Shown here piece by piece: positions 45,783 through 53,946 of a DNA stretch of 64,000 nucleotides. The DNA is from Glycocaulis albus. Its GTDB lineage: Bacteria > Pseudomonadota > Alphaproteobacteria > Caulobacterales > Maricaulaceae. The first letter of the stretch is position 1. Each line of letters begins with the position of its first letter. The DNA is taken from contig NZ_BMFS01000013.1 of the NCBI RefSeq assembly GCF_014639075.1, forward strand, positions 1-64,000. The letters run 5' to 3'. A program made the position numbers and the translations under genes. The notes under the pieces were generated by a model that saw only the letters and a program-made list of their open reading frames with translations, was not told where the DNA came from and searched no databases.

Positions 45783-47485
45783 GGCGTGTCCGGCTCCTGA
45801 ATAGCAGCACAATCGCCGGTGCGGGCGATCAGCAGGGATGTGGCGCGTCCGCGCGAATAGTTGAAGCCCTCAATTTCATCAAGGGCACAGGCGCCTGCGC
45901 GCAGCGTGTCCAGGAATGCCGCCTCAGGCGCATCTGCCGCCACCCGTGACAGGTCGATGACCAGTAGCTGTTCGCTGGCCAGGTCCACCGACGCGGCTGC
46001 CAGTGCAGGAAAATCCATCAGCATGATGTCGCTGCGCAAGGCGAAGGCCAGGCTGGGCTCTGTGTAGCTGGAGCGGATCGTCACGTCCGGTGTCATCCAC
46101 CCCTCTGCCTGAATCAGAGCGGCCGCTTCGCGCGACGGGAACAAGTCTGTCGCCGGAATGATAACCCCGCGCGCCGCCGCGTGCCAGGCAAGGCTCGCCA
46201 GTAACGCGCACATCACGGCCGCCCGCTCGCGGTGCAGCGCTGACAGGATGACCGCAGCGCTGACAGCTGCAAGAAAGCCTGCCGCGAGCGCGCCTGCCAG
46301 AACGCTCTGCCCGCCAAATCGCGTGGCCGGCAGAAAGATCACTGCTGCGAGAAACAGGCCCGCTGCCATCATCAGGCCTGCACCCAGCCAGCGCCAGAGC
46401 GCCGGTGTGCTGCGCCATTGCAGCAGGCCCCACGCAGCGAAAATCGCCAGCGCCGGATAGGCGGGAAGCACATAATGGGGAAGCTTTGTCGGCAACAGCT
46501 CGAAGGCGAGCCAGAAGGGCAGGCTCATCACGGCCAGCAGGCGCGCCGGCCGCGCCAGTTGCGGGTTTGCGCCGCGGATGGCCGTTATTGCGGCGTGAAG
46601 CCCGGCCGGCAGGAACAGGGTTGCAGGAAACAGCAAGGCCGGCAGGGCCAGCAAATGATAGCCGGGCGGGCCACCATGGCTTTCATGGCCGCTCACCAGC
46701 TTGGGCCCGACATCCTGGCCCAGCATCTCCCGCAGGAACCCGCCATCAGTCGCAATCTGGACCGAGACCAGCCAGGGAAGAAGAATGATTGCGGCCAGCA
46801 AGGGGCCGGGCCAGAAAGCCAGCGGGCGCAGCCAGTTCATGCGCCGCTCCCAGATGACCAGTGTTGTCACCGCAAGCCCCGCCGCCATCGGCGTGACCGG
46901 CCCCTTGACCAGCGCCCCCAGCGCGATCAGGGCCCAGAGCCATACTGCCCAGACCCGCGCGCCGGTCCGATTGTCCGCCTCGTGCAGCCGGGCGAGGGCA
47001 TAAAGAGCCCAGACGGTGATGCCTGCCAGCATGGCATCGGTCTTGGCGATGCCGCTTTCCACGCCGAGCAGCACGCTGGCACCCAGCAGCACGCCGGCAT
47101 AAAGGCCCGCAGGAGGGCCCAGCAGCCGGTTGGCAAGCGCCATCGCACCAAGAGCGGCCAGCACGGCGCCCAGCGTGGACGCGAGCCGCCAGGCCCAGAT
47201 CTGCCGGTCCGTCAGGGCCCCGCTGACCGCCTCGCCCGCCGTAACGGTAAGCAGCTGTGTCCAGTGGATGCCGACGGGCTTTTTGTGGCGGTCCTCATCC
47301 AGAAACCGGATGCGCACCAGATCGCCCGATTCCATCATCTGGGCGGTGGCTTGAGCAAAACGGGCTTCGTCGCGGTCAAGCACGGGAAGGGTAAATACAC
47401 CGGCCAGCGATGCCGCGAGGGTGACCGCCAGGACCAGGATCCATGCCCGGCCAGGCTCTTGCAGAAACGGGATCAAACGGGCCAT
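45779..47485 (-). CDS. GT39-family (ArnT/PMT-like) membrane glycosyltransferase
   Basis: A 568-aa protein with about ten or more transmembrane helices and a large C-terminal periplasmic domain. The acidic first periplasmic loop (LPVLDRDEARFAQAT, then RFLDEDRHKKPVGIHW) matches the PMT/ArnT family, which transfers a sugar from a polyprenyl-phosphate donor onto a lipid or protein at the periplasmic face. The acceptor is unknown. The ATG at 47485 is chosen; an upstream frame to 47515 is possible. It faces a DPM1-like GT2 gene 126 nt away that may make its donor. Confidence 0.88.
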   Translation of the reverse strand: MARLIPFLQEPGRAWILVLAVTLAASLAGVFTLPVLDRDEARFAQATAQMMESGDLVRIRFLDEDRHKKPVGIHWTQLLTVTAGEAVSGALTDRQIWAWRLASTLGAVLAALGAMALANRLLGPPAGLYAGVLLGASVLLGVESGIAKTDAMLAGITVWALYALARLHEADNRTGARVWAVWLWALIALGALVKGPVTPMAAGLAVTTLVIWERRMNWLRPLAFWPGPLLAAIILLPWLVSVQIATDGGFLREMLGQDVGPKLVSGHESHGGPPGYHLLALPALLFPATLFLPAGLHAAITAIRGANPQLARPARLLAVMSLPFWLAFELLPTKLPHYVLPAYPALAIFAAWGLLQWRSTPALWRWLGAGLMMAAGLFLAAVIFLPATRFGGQSVLAGALAAGFLAAVSAAVILSALHRERAAVMCALLASLAWHAAARGVIIPATDLFPSREAAALIQAEGWMTPDVTIRSSYTEPSLAFALRSDIMLMDFPALAAASVDLASEQLLVIDLSRVAADAPEAAFLDTLRAGACALDEIEGFNYSRGRATSLLIARTGDCAAIQEPDTP

Positions 47486-47611
47486 GGCCGTCCATTCCTT
47501 CCGATGCCCGATCATCCCTCTTGCATATTCAAGCTGGCGCGGGCCTCACTATTGGGTATGTAACGGCCCGCGTGCCCCTGCAAGCGGGCGGCTGAAAGAA
47601 GGTAAGAATTT

Positions 47612-48346
47612 ATGGCGTCTCCTGCCCCGGCCATATCGGTGGTCCTGCCCATGCACAATGAGGAGGGCAATGCCGGTGCGCTCGTGCGCGAAATTGCAGA
47701 CGCGCTCGCCGGGCAGGACTTCGAGATTATCGCCGTAAATGATGCCAGCCGTGATGGCACATTGGCCGAGCTGCAGGGCGCGCGGGCCGAACTGGCGCAG
47801 CTGCGTGTGGTCAGTCACCGCAATAATGCCGGGCAGTCGCGGGCCATCCGTACCGGTTTCCTGGCGGCCCGCGCTCCGATTGTATGCACGCTGGACGGTG
47901 ACGGGCAAAATCCGCCAGCTGACCTGCCCGCGCTCATCACGCAGCTGACGCGGGCTGGTGCGCCCGAGGCGCTGGGTATGGTGGGCGGCGAACGCGTGGG
48001 CCGGCAGGACAGCGCGTGGAAGAAATTCGCCTCGCGCCTCGGCAATGGCGTGCGCAAGCGGCTTCTCAACGATGATGCGAAGGACACAGGCTGCGGTATC
48101 AAGGCGATACGGCGCGAAGCCTATCTCTCCCTGCCCTATTTCGATCACCAGCACCGCTTCCTGCCAGCGCTTATGAAACGCGAGGGCTATATCGTCGAGT
48201 TTCATCCGGTCAGCCACCGGCCGCGCATGGCCGGGAAATCCAAATATACAAATATTGGACGTCTTTTCGCCTCGATCAGTGACATAATGGGGGTGATGTG
48301 GCTCAATAGCCGTTCCAGGCAGACCGGCGGCTGGGAAGAATCCTGA
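47612..48346 (+). CDS. DPM1-like (polyprenyl-phosphate) family 2 glycosyltransferase
   Basis: A 244-aa cytosolic GT2 enzyme resembling dolichol-phosphate mannose synthase: SVVLPMHNEEGNAGALV, AVNDASRDGT, the QSRAIRTGF helix, the DGDGQNPP metal site, and GIKAIRREAYLSLPYFDHQHRFLPALM in place of longer ArnC-type tails. There is no C-terminal transmembrane pair. It probably charges polyprenyl phosphate with a sugar used by the divergent GT39 gene. Its stop is followed by a small membrane-protein gene on the same strand. Confidence 0.87.
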   Translation: MASPAPAISVVLPMHNEEGNAGALVREIADALAGQDFEIIAVNDASRDGTLAELQGARAELAQLRVVSHRNNAGQSRAIRTGFLAARAPIVCTLDGDGQNPPADLPALITQLTRAGAPEALGMVGGERVGRQDSAWKKFASRLGNGVRKRLLNDDAKDTGCGIKAIRREAYLSLPYFDHQHRFLPALMKREGYIVEFHPVSHRPRMAGKSKYTNIGRLFASISDIMGVMWLNSRSRQTGGWEES

Positions 48347-48469
48347 AAGCTCGGAATGCCGAAGGTGAGGAGTATCGCCATGGCAACTGGCGCAGGTAGC
48401 GGAGTGTTCATGGGCGTCGAGGCGGCCAGGCGCCGCGGTCGAGGTGGCCCGGCAAGGAGGGGAATTTCC

Positions 48470-48883
48470 ATGTTTAGCATATTTCCAAAGCTGATTATTC
48501 CGATGGCAGTCTATGCTATCGTCGCGTTTATCGGCGGTGCGGACACGGTGGCGGCGCGGCTCGCAGACCCGCTTTTCGAGATAGGCATGATGTCAGGGGC
48601 CACCTGGGGCCTGACCCCCGGTGACCTGATACTGATACTTGCCCTGTTCCTGCTGTTTATCGAAATCGTGAAATCGTCTGACACCGGGACGGCGTCGATC
48701 ATCAATCACGGCATGTCCATGCTGGTCTTTGTGATCGGGCTGGTGCTGTTCCTGCTCGTCGGACAGTTTGCGACCTCGGTCTTCTTCCTGCTGACGGTTA
48801 TGGCGCTTCTCGACACGGTGGCTGGCTTTGTTGTCACCATTGTTGCAGCCCGCCGCGACCTCGCAGTGGGCGGCGACGCCTGA
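48470..48883 (+). CDS. Unknown four-helix membrane protein
   Basis: A 137-aa integral membrane protein with four hydrophobic segments (about residues 6-22, 50-66, 80-100 and 106-126), separated by short polar loops (SSDTGTASIINHGM). I do not recognise the family with certainty. The ATG at 48470 has an AAGGAGG site, giving a clear start. It lies 123 nt after the DPM1-like gene on the same strand and could take part in the glycan pathway, but that is inference from position only. A strong terminator follows. Confidence 0.75.
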   Translation: MFSIFPKLIIPMAVYAIVAFIGGADTVAARLADPLFEIGMMSGATWGLTPGDLILILALFLLFIEIVKSSDTGTASIINHGMSMLVFVIGLVLFLLVGQFATSVFFLLTVMALLDTVAGFVVTIVAARRDLAVGGDA

Positions 48884-48909
48884 TAGCGTCCAGCTCGCTG
48901 ACGTCAAAA

Positions 48910-48949
48910 AAGGGCCGTTCCTGCAATCAGGGGCGGCCCTTGTTTTTTG
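48910..48949 (+). terminator. Terminator after the four-helix protein
   Basis: AAGGGCCG (48910-48917) pairs with CGGCCCTT (48934-48941), with inner CCTG/CAGG pairing, then GTTTTTT. AAAAAA before the stem gives a T-run on the minus strand as well, so it may also stop the small minus-strand genes. Confidence 0.85.
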
Positions 48950-48952
48950 GCG

Positions 48953-49030
48953 CTAGAGGAAGAGAAAGAAGACGCTGACCGCCAGCATGCCGTCCGCAAC
49001 CCGCAGCAATGCCGGCTGTGCGCGGCTCAT
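48953..49030 (-). CDS. 25-aa hydrophobic micro-ORF
   Basis: A 25-codon frame whose ATG overlaps the stop of the upstream small gene (ATGA). The product ends in a hydrophobic stretch (MLAVSVFFLFL), long enough only for a short membrane helix. It is immediately followed by a bidirectional terminator. Too short for statistics; the ATGA overlap and the terminator right after its stop are the only support. Confidence 0.35.
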   Translation of the reverse strand: MSRAQPALLRVADGMLAVSVFFLFL

Positions 49031-49338
49031 GCCCGCCGCTCCACACGTGCAGCTTGCGGAGCCGGCGTGCTGCCGGCGCTGGCATAGCTCGCCCGGTAAC
49101 GGCGTCTTTCGGTTTCATCCGCGCGCAGCCCCCGGCGCTGGGTAGTGTGCAGCACCGGCACCCAGCCGCTCCCGGCCAGGGCAACCGTCTGGGACGGCAT
49201 CATCCGGGCCGCCGTGCCGGCGGCTGCCACGCTTGCCGGCTGGACGGCCTGCTGGCGCGTCTGGGCCGGGGTATCATTGCGGACAATGATGGCCGGGGGC
49301 GGGTAGGCGCCGGAAATGGGAGTGACTGCTTCGCTCAT
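49027..49338 (-). CDS. Small unknown protein, disordered
   Basis: A 103-aa protein rich in Ala, Arg, Pro and Gln, with no signal peptide or membrane helix and no family I recognise. Landmarks are MSEAVTPISGAYPPPAIIVRND at the start (a proline run), a repeated Gln/Ala stretch, SGWVPVLHTTQ, and a basic end (ASAGSTPAPQAARVERRA). It probably is largely disordered. The ATG at 49338 is chosen over an in-frame codon at 49344. Its stop overlaps the 25-aa frame. Confidence 0.5.
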   Translation of the reverse strand: MSEAVTPISGAYPPPAIIVRNDTPAQTRQQAVQPASVAAAGTAARMMPSQTVALAGSGWVPVLHTTQRRGLRADETERRRYRASYASAGSTPAPQAARVERRA

Positions 49339-49501
49339 GCGCAATGCCTGCGCAAGAACGGGGCCAGCCTTTACTCTTCGTAAAGCTTTGTAAAACGCAG
49401 ATTAACCGTCATTCCGGAGCCGGTTTGGCGCACGTGGTGGCCTGTGTCTCCCGCGCGGTGTTCCCTAATGAAACACTAACGCCTCGCCGCCCGGACCATC
49501 A

Positions 49502-50086
49502 CTAGCTCCCCGCCAGCTTGTCCAGCTTGGCGCGCATCGCCTCCAGCTCGTCGCGTAGCGCCTTCACGTCATCTGACCTGTCTTTAGGCGCAGCTGCGGA
49601 CGCACCGGCATCCTGCTGCCCCGCCGCATTGAAGGGGCTGAACACTTTCATGGCCTGTTCGAACATCGCCATGTTGCGGCGGGTCTGTTCTTCCAGCAAT
49701 GCCATCGAGCCTGCAGGCGAGCTCATGGCGCCGGCCATCTTCTCGCGCAGCTCGTCCTGCTGGCGCATCAGGCCTTCCATCGACATTTTCAGATAGCCAG
49801 GCACGAAAGCCTGCATGGAGTCGCCGTAGAATCCGATCAGCTGGCGCAGGAACTCAACCGGCAGCAGGTTGGCGCCCTTGGCCTCTTCCTCGAAAATGAT
49901 CTGGGCCAGAACGCCGCGCGTCAGATCCTCGCCGGTTTTCGCATCCACGACTTCGAACTCGGCATTGTCCTTCACCAGCTCACGCAGATGGTCGAGCGTC
50001 ACATACCGGCTCGCCGACGTGTCATACAGACGCCGGTTTGCATATTTCTTGATGGTGATCTTGCCGGATTTTGCATTTGTACTCAC
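49502..50086 (-). CDS. phaR: Polyhydroxyalkanoate synthesis regulator PhaR
   Basis: DNA-binding repressor of phasin/PHA genes that responds to PHB. The 194-aa protein has the N-terminal PHB/DNA-binding domain (KITIKKYANRRLYDTSASRYVTLDHL), the PHB_acc region (VLAQIIFEEEAKGANLLPVEFLRQLIGFYGDSM), and a C-terminal helical/Ala-rich part. The GTG at 50086 has GGAG seven bases upstream; the longer frame from 50113 is less likely. It is divergent from phaB with a phased repeat between, fitting autoregulation and control of phaB. Confidence 0.93.
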   Translation of the reverse strand: MSTNAKSGKITIKKYANRRLYDTSASRYVTLDHLRELVKDNAEFEVVDAKTGEDLTRGVLAQIIFEEEAKGANLLPVEFLRQLIGFYGDSMQAFVPGYLKMSMEGLMRQQDELREKMAGAMSSPAGSMALLEEQTRRNMAMFEQAMKVFSPFNAAGQQDAGASAAAPKDRSDDVKALRDELEAMRAKLDKLAGS

Positions 50087-50207
50087 GCTGTGTCTCCCCC
50101 TGGCTTGTTGCACCGCATCGTTTGCCGTGCGGTGTCAGATTCTCGCGCGGACGCCCTCGACAACAGGCGGATTCGCGTTAAGAAAGACCATTGCGCGGTC
50201 CGCTTCA

Positions 50208-50237
50208 TGCTGCAAGCGTGCTGCGCTTTTGCTGCGC
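50208..50237. promoter_or_regulatory. Candidate PhaR operator: three TGCTGC units phased every 11 bp
   Basis: TGCTGC occurs at 50208, 50219 and 50230, exactly 11 bp apart; the last two extend to TGCTGCGC with TTT between. The array lies in the phaR-phaB divergent gap, 44-73 nt before the phaB start. Known PhaR sites are TGC/GCA-rich, so PhaR binding on one face of the helix is a reasonable inference. Confidence 0.6.
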
Positions 50238-50280
50238 ACAATAAACGGCTCCGGTCAAGAGGGCTACAGGGAGGGTATTC

Positions 50281-51003
50281 ATGGCACGCACCGCTTTGGT
50301 GACAGGAGGAACGCGCGGCATAGGCAGGGCCATTTGCCTGGCGCTGAAGGAGGCCGGGTATACGGTCGCCGCCAACTACGCGGGCAATGATGCTGCGGCC
50401 GAAGCATTCAGCAAGGAAACCGGCATTCCCGCCTACAAGTGGTCGGTGGCTGAGTATGAGGCCTGTGTAGCCGGGATCGGCCGGGTCGAGCTGGCGCATG
50501 GTCCGGTGGACATTCTGGTCAATAATGCCGGCATCACGCGCGACGCGCCCTTTCACAAGATGACGCCCCAGCAATGGCGCGAAGTGATCGAAACCAATCT
50601 CTCCGGCGTGTTCAACATGACCCACCCTGTCTGGAACGGTATGCGCGAGCGCGGTTTTGGCCGCATCATCACCATCTCCTCAATCAACGGTCAGAAGGGG
50701 CAGTTTGCGCAAGCGAACTACTCGGCCGCCAAAGCCGGTGATATCGGCTTTACCAAGGCGCTGGCCCAGGAAGGCGCGCGCAAGGGCATTACGGTGAACG
50801 CCATCTGCCCGGGCTATATCGCCACCGACATGGTGATGGCGGTGCCTGAAAAAGTGCGCGAGCAGATCGTAGAGACCATCCCGGTCGGCCGGCTGGGCGA
50901 ACCCGAAGAGATCGCGCGCTGCGTGGCTTTCCTTGCCTCTGATGATGCCGGCTTCATTACCGGCGCCACACTGACCGCCAATGGCGGGCAGTATCTGACC
51001 TGA
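50281..51003 (+). CDS. phaB: Acetoacetyl-CoA reductase
   Basis: NADPH-dependent short-chain dehydrogenase making 3-hydroxybutyryl-CoA for PHB synthesis. The 240-aa Rossmann protein has the cofactor motif TGGTRGIGRAI, NNAG, the active-site Ser and Tyr in ISSINGQKGQFAQANYSAAKAG, and the substrate-loop INAICPGYIATDM. The KGQFAQANYSAAKAG form is typical of PhaB rather than general FabG. It faces phaR across a gap with a phased operator; phaA and phaC are not in the window. Confidence 0.92.
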   Translation: MARTALVTGGTRGIGRAICLALKEAGYTVAANYAGNDAAAEAFSKETGIPAYKWSVAEYEACVAGIGRVELAHGPVDILVNNAGITRDAPFHKMTPQQWREVIETNLSGVFNMTHPVWNGMRERGFGRIITISSINGQKGQFAQANYSAAKAGDIGFTKALAQEGARKGITVNAICPGYIATDMVMAVPEKVREQIVETIPVGRLGEPEEIARCVAFLASDDAGFITGATLTANGGQYLT

Positions 51004-51093
51004 TCTGTTTTCGCAGCGAAAAAACCAGGCCGTAATGCCGGTGCGGGGCATTTCGCCGCGAAACCGCCCCTTTTTGCGGAGAGATTGTCCGCC

Positions 51094-51822
51094 ATGAGCA
51101 GGGGAATCATCGCCCTGATGCTTGCCGCCGCCGGGGCTTGGGCGGTTCTGGCAAGTGACGGGCTTGGCCAGCAAAATCCGTTCTCGCGCCTGACCGGCCG
51201 GGAGCAGCCGGTTGAAGCATCCGCAGTCTGGTACGAGCGGGCAGACCGCCGTGGCCGGCTGGTGCTGGACCGCTCCTCTGTGCCTGCCCTGCTATGGCAG
51301 GAAGGTTCAGCCGAAGTCCTTGCTGTCTATGCCAACCGGGCCTCGGGCGGCGGCGAGGTATTGCTGACCGATACGGACCGCGCAATCTTGCGCCTGTCCA
51401 ATCTGGGCGGGGCGACCTTCTTCCCGCCCGACGCGCCGGACGGCGTTATCGTCGAACTGATTGGCCCAGCTCACACCCTGGTGGCGCCGCCCGTCAGCGC
51501 GTCCGAATTGCAACGCGCCGCCCGCGATCTGGCTGACGCCGCAACGCGCATCAACCGCAATCAGGTAATGGTCGAGGTTCCCTCGCTCGGCCCGTCCGAC
51601 AATGCCTATCTTGCAGACACGCTGCGTCTGGCCCAGCTGGGTATTGACCGTGCAAACCGCCGCGCCTTGCGCGATCTTCAGTCCATCCGGGTGCAGACTG
51701 GCGCCCGGCCGGACGCAGTCTATTCCGGCGGAACGCTGGACATTACCATTTCGGCAGGACGCGGGTATGCGGGCCGGCCCTCATCGGAGTTCATCCGCCG
51801 CGCCCTCGACCGCGGCCGCTAG
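51094..51822 (+). CDS. DUF4908 family exported protein
   Basis: A 242-aa exported protein with signal peptide (residues 5-22). It matches the alphaproteobacterial DUF4908 family: the AVWYERADRRGRLVLDRSS opening of the mature part, then GGEVLLTDTDRAILRLSNLGGATFF and a C-terminal helical region (DLADAATRINRNQVMVEVPSL). Function unknown. The ATG at 51094 is preceded by a GAG-rich site (GGAGAGA); a TTG at 51085 is unlikely. It ends 15 nt before the convergent cupin stop. Confidence 0.75.
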   Translation: MSRGIIALMLAAAGAWAVLASDGLGQQNPFSRLTGREQPVEASAVWYERADRRGRLVLDRSSVPALLWQEGSAEVLAVYANRASGGGEVLLTDTDRAILRLSNLGGATFFPPDAPDGVIVELIGPAHTLVAPPVSASELQRAARDLADAATRINRNQVMVEVPSLGPSDNAYLADTLRLAQLGIDRANRRALRDLQSIRVQTGARPDAVYSGGTLDITISAGRGYAGRPSSEFIRRALDRGR

Positions 51823-51836
51823 GCTTCAAGCCGCCG

Positions 51837-52292
51837 CTAACGCGCGTTATGCGGGCCGGGGCGCCAGTGCGCTGGCGCGAGCTCGAACCCGGAAAACTCA
51901 AAGCCTGGCGCCACCACACAGCTTACCAGCGTCCACGCGCCGAGGCTTTCCGCAGTTTGCCAATGCCCTGCCGGGACGACGGCCTGTGGCCGTTCGCCTG
52001 CCCGCAGATCGGCGCCCAGACGCAAGCTCCGGGCGTCCACGCCATCTGCTGACAGGGTCATCACCAGCGGTGCTCCGGCATGCCAGAGCCAGACCTCGCT
52101 GGCATCAACCCGGTGCCAGGCCGACACCTCGTCTGCTGCAAGCAGGAAATAGATGGCTGTCGCGTGCGCCCGACCTTCGGAGTTGGCATGATCGCGGAAG
52201 GTTTCCGCATACCAGCCGCCCTCTGGATGTTTTTCCATCGCAAGCATGCGAATGATTTCGCTCGCGCCGAGATCCCCGCTGATAGACGCCAT
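51837..52292 (-). CDS. DUF985 cupin-domain protein
   Basis: A 151-aa single-domain cupin. Cupin-family residues appear in HPEGGWYAETFRD, AIYFLLAADEVSAWHRVDASEVWLWHAG (His and Glu candidates) and VVPAGHWQTAES, followed by VVAPGFEFSGFEL. The conserved histidines suggest metal binding, but the substrate is unknown. Its ATG overlaps the gloB stop (TGATG), coupling it to gloB. Confidence 0.85.
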   Translation of the reverse strand: MASISGDLGASEIIRMLAMEKHPEGGWYAETFRDHANSEGRAHATAIYFLLAADEVSAWHRVDASEVWLWHAGAPLVMTLSADGVDARSLRLGADLRAGERPQAVVPAGHWQTAESLGAWTLVSCVVAPGFEFSGFELAPAHWRPGPHNAR

Positions 52293-53056
52293 CAGAACTG
52301 ATCCTTCGCGCTGCGTACTGCCGCATAGACATCCGCGTCGCTGGCGGCTTCAAGACCCAGCCGGCGGCGCAAACCCGCATCGTCCCAGCGCAGGAAGGGA
52401 TTGGTCTGCTTGTCCCGCCTGAGCGGAAACGGCACCGTGGGCTGCCCGGCCTTGCGGGCGCTCTCCACCTCGGCGGCACAGGCTTTGAGCGAAACATTTT
52501 CAGGATCGATGCTTAGCGCGAAGCGGGCATTGGCCGCCGTGTATTCGTGCGCACAATAGACAATCGTGTCATCGGGAAGGGCGCGCAGCCGGGCAAGGCC
52601 GGCCTGTGCCTGCTCTGGCGTGCCTTCAAACAGGCGCCCGCAGCCCAGTGCGAACAGCGCATCACCGCTGAACAGGATGTTTTCGCTTTCAAACCAGTAG
52701 GCGATGTGCCCGAGCGTGTGGCCGCCCGTATCGATCACCTTGGCTTCCAGCGCGCCAAGGCGGATCGTCTCTCCCGGTGAAACGGGCGTATCGACATGAC
52801 CGATCTTGTCTGCTTCGGCAGCAGGCGCGGTAATACGCGCGCCAAAATGCTGCGCAATAAAATCGTTGCCGCCGGCATGGTCCCAGTGATGGTGGGTGTT
52901 CCAAATTTCATGGATATGCCAGCCGGCCCGCCCGGCCTCTGCGGCTAGCGCCTTGCCATCGGGCGTATCGATACTGGCGGTCTGCCCCGTCTCGGTGCAT
53001 CGGACAAGAAAGCCGTAATTGTCATCGAGACAGGCAATCTGGCGGATCTCGAGCAT
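52292..53056 (-). CDS. gloB: Hydroxyacylglutathione hydrolase (glyoxalase II)
   Basis: Hydrolyses S-lactoylglutathione in methylglyoxal detoxification. The 254-aa MBL-fold protein has the binuclear metal site THHHWDHAGGN, further ligands in GHTLGHIAYW and GDALFALGCGRLFEG, and the C-terminal CAHEYTAANARFA with the substrate helical domain. The start at 53056 is consistent with LEIRQIACLDDNYGFLVR as the first strand. It is divergent from the methyltransferase-hisC pair. Confidence 0.94.
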   Translation of the reverse strand: MLEIRQIACLDDNYGFLVRCTETGQTASIDTPDGKALAAEAGRAGWHIHEIWNTHHHWDHAGGNDFIAQHFGARITAPAAEADKIGHVDTPVSPGETIRLGALEAKVIDTGGHTLGHIAYWFESENILFSGDALFALGCGRLFEGTPEQAQAGLARLRALPDDTIVYCAHEYTAANARFALSIDPENVSLKACAAEVESARKAGQPTVPFPLRRDKQTNPFLRWDDAGLRRRLGLEAASDADVYAAVRSAKDQF

Positions 53057-53166
53057 GGTCTGCCCCCTTTGGCTGCGCGGCGCATGTACGCTGGCTTACA
53101 CAAATGCCCTCATCAACCTATCATCCCTGCCTTGAGAGGCGAGCCCGCCACAGCATCTGGAGCGCC

Positions 53167-53946
53167 ATGCGTACCGAAGCCATCGAGATTGACCGGTTCT
53201 ACCGATCGCCGCGCGGTGAGGCCGCCCGCACCATGGTGCACAGGCGCCTGCAGGCGCTCTGGCCCGAGGTCAAGGGCCTCGACATGCTCGGCTACGGCTT
53301 TGCTGCGCCCTATCTGGAGCCGTTCCGCGAGCATGCACGCCGCGCGGTGGCCTTCATGCCGTCAACCCAAGGGGCTGTCGCCTGGCCTGACCGCCATGGC
53401 GAGCGCTGTGCGTCGGCGCTGGGCGAGGAAACGCGCCTCCCGTTTGCCGAGGCCATGTTCGACCGGATTGTGGCCGTTCACGCGCTGGAGGAAGCTGATG
53501 ACCTGCAGCGTCTGCTGCGCGAGCTCTGGCGTGTGCTGGCGCCGGAAGGACGCCTTGTCATCGTCGCGGCTCACCGTGCCGGGGCGTGGGCGCGTGTTGA
53601 CTCGACACCGTTTGGTCACGGACGCCCCTTTTCGCGTGGTCAGCTCACCCGTCTTCTGACAGGCGCGCTCTTCGAGCCGGTTGCGTGGGCACGCGCCCTC
53701 TACGCGCCGCCATGGACCATGTTCTGCGGGCCCCGCCTGTCTGGCCTGTTTGAGTCAGCGGGCGAACGCTTCTGGCCGGGATTTGGCGGCCTTATACTGG
53801 TTGAGGCGGTCAAGCATGTTGGCGCGATTCGCCCGTCGGCCGCGGCAGTTCCGGTGCGGCGCAAGGCACTTGATGCAGCGCCCGGTGCCGCGCTATCCCC
53901 GCCCGAAGCCAGCCGCACCCTGACCGCGAAGGACGAGAGCCAATGA
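53167..53946 (+). CDS. Class I SAM-dependent methyltransferase
   Basis: A 259-aa methyltransferase (DUF/UbiE-like). The SAM-binding glycine motif is degenerate (GLDMLGYGFAAPYLE), with the acidic ending of strand 2 unclear, and the core DRIVAVHALEEADDLQRLLRELWRVLAPEGRLVIV is clear. The C-terminal 60 residues are a hydrophobic/alanine-rich tail. Substrate unknown. The ATG at 53167 is chosen; the longer frame from 53104 overlaps the gloB side of the gap. Its stop overlaps the hisC start (ATGA). Confidence 0.8.
   Translation: MRTEAIEIDRFYRSPRGEAARTMVHRRLQALWPEVKGLDMLGYGFAAPYLEPFREHARRAVAFMPSTQGAVAWPDRHGERCASALGEETRLPFAEAMFDRIVAVHALEEADDLQRLLRELWRVLAPEGRLVIVAAHRAGAWARVDSTPFGHGRPFSRGQLTRLLTGALFEPVAWARALYAPPWTMFCGPRLSGLFESAGERFWPGFGGLILVEAVKHVGAIRPSAAAVPVRRKALDAAPGAALSPPEASRTLTAKDESQ

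Noticed and set aside
46418-47563. A 381-aa plus-strand frame
   Set aside because: It is antisense to the GT39 gene and is rich in Arg, Gln and Pro, as expected of a shadow frame.
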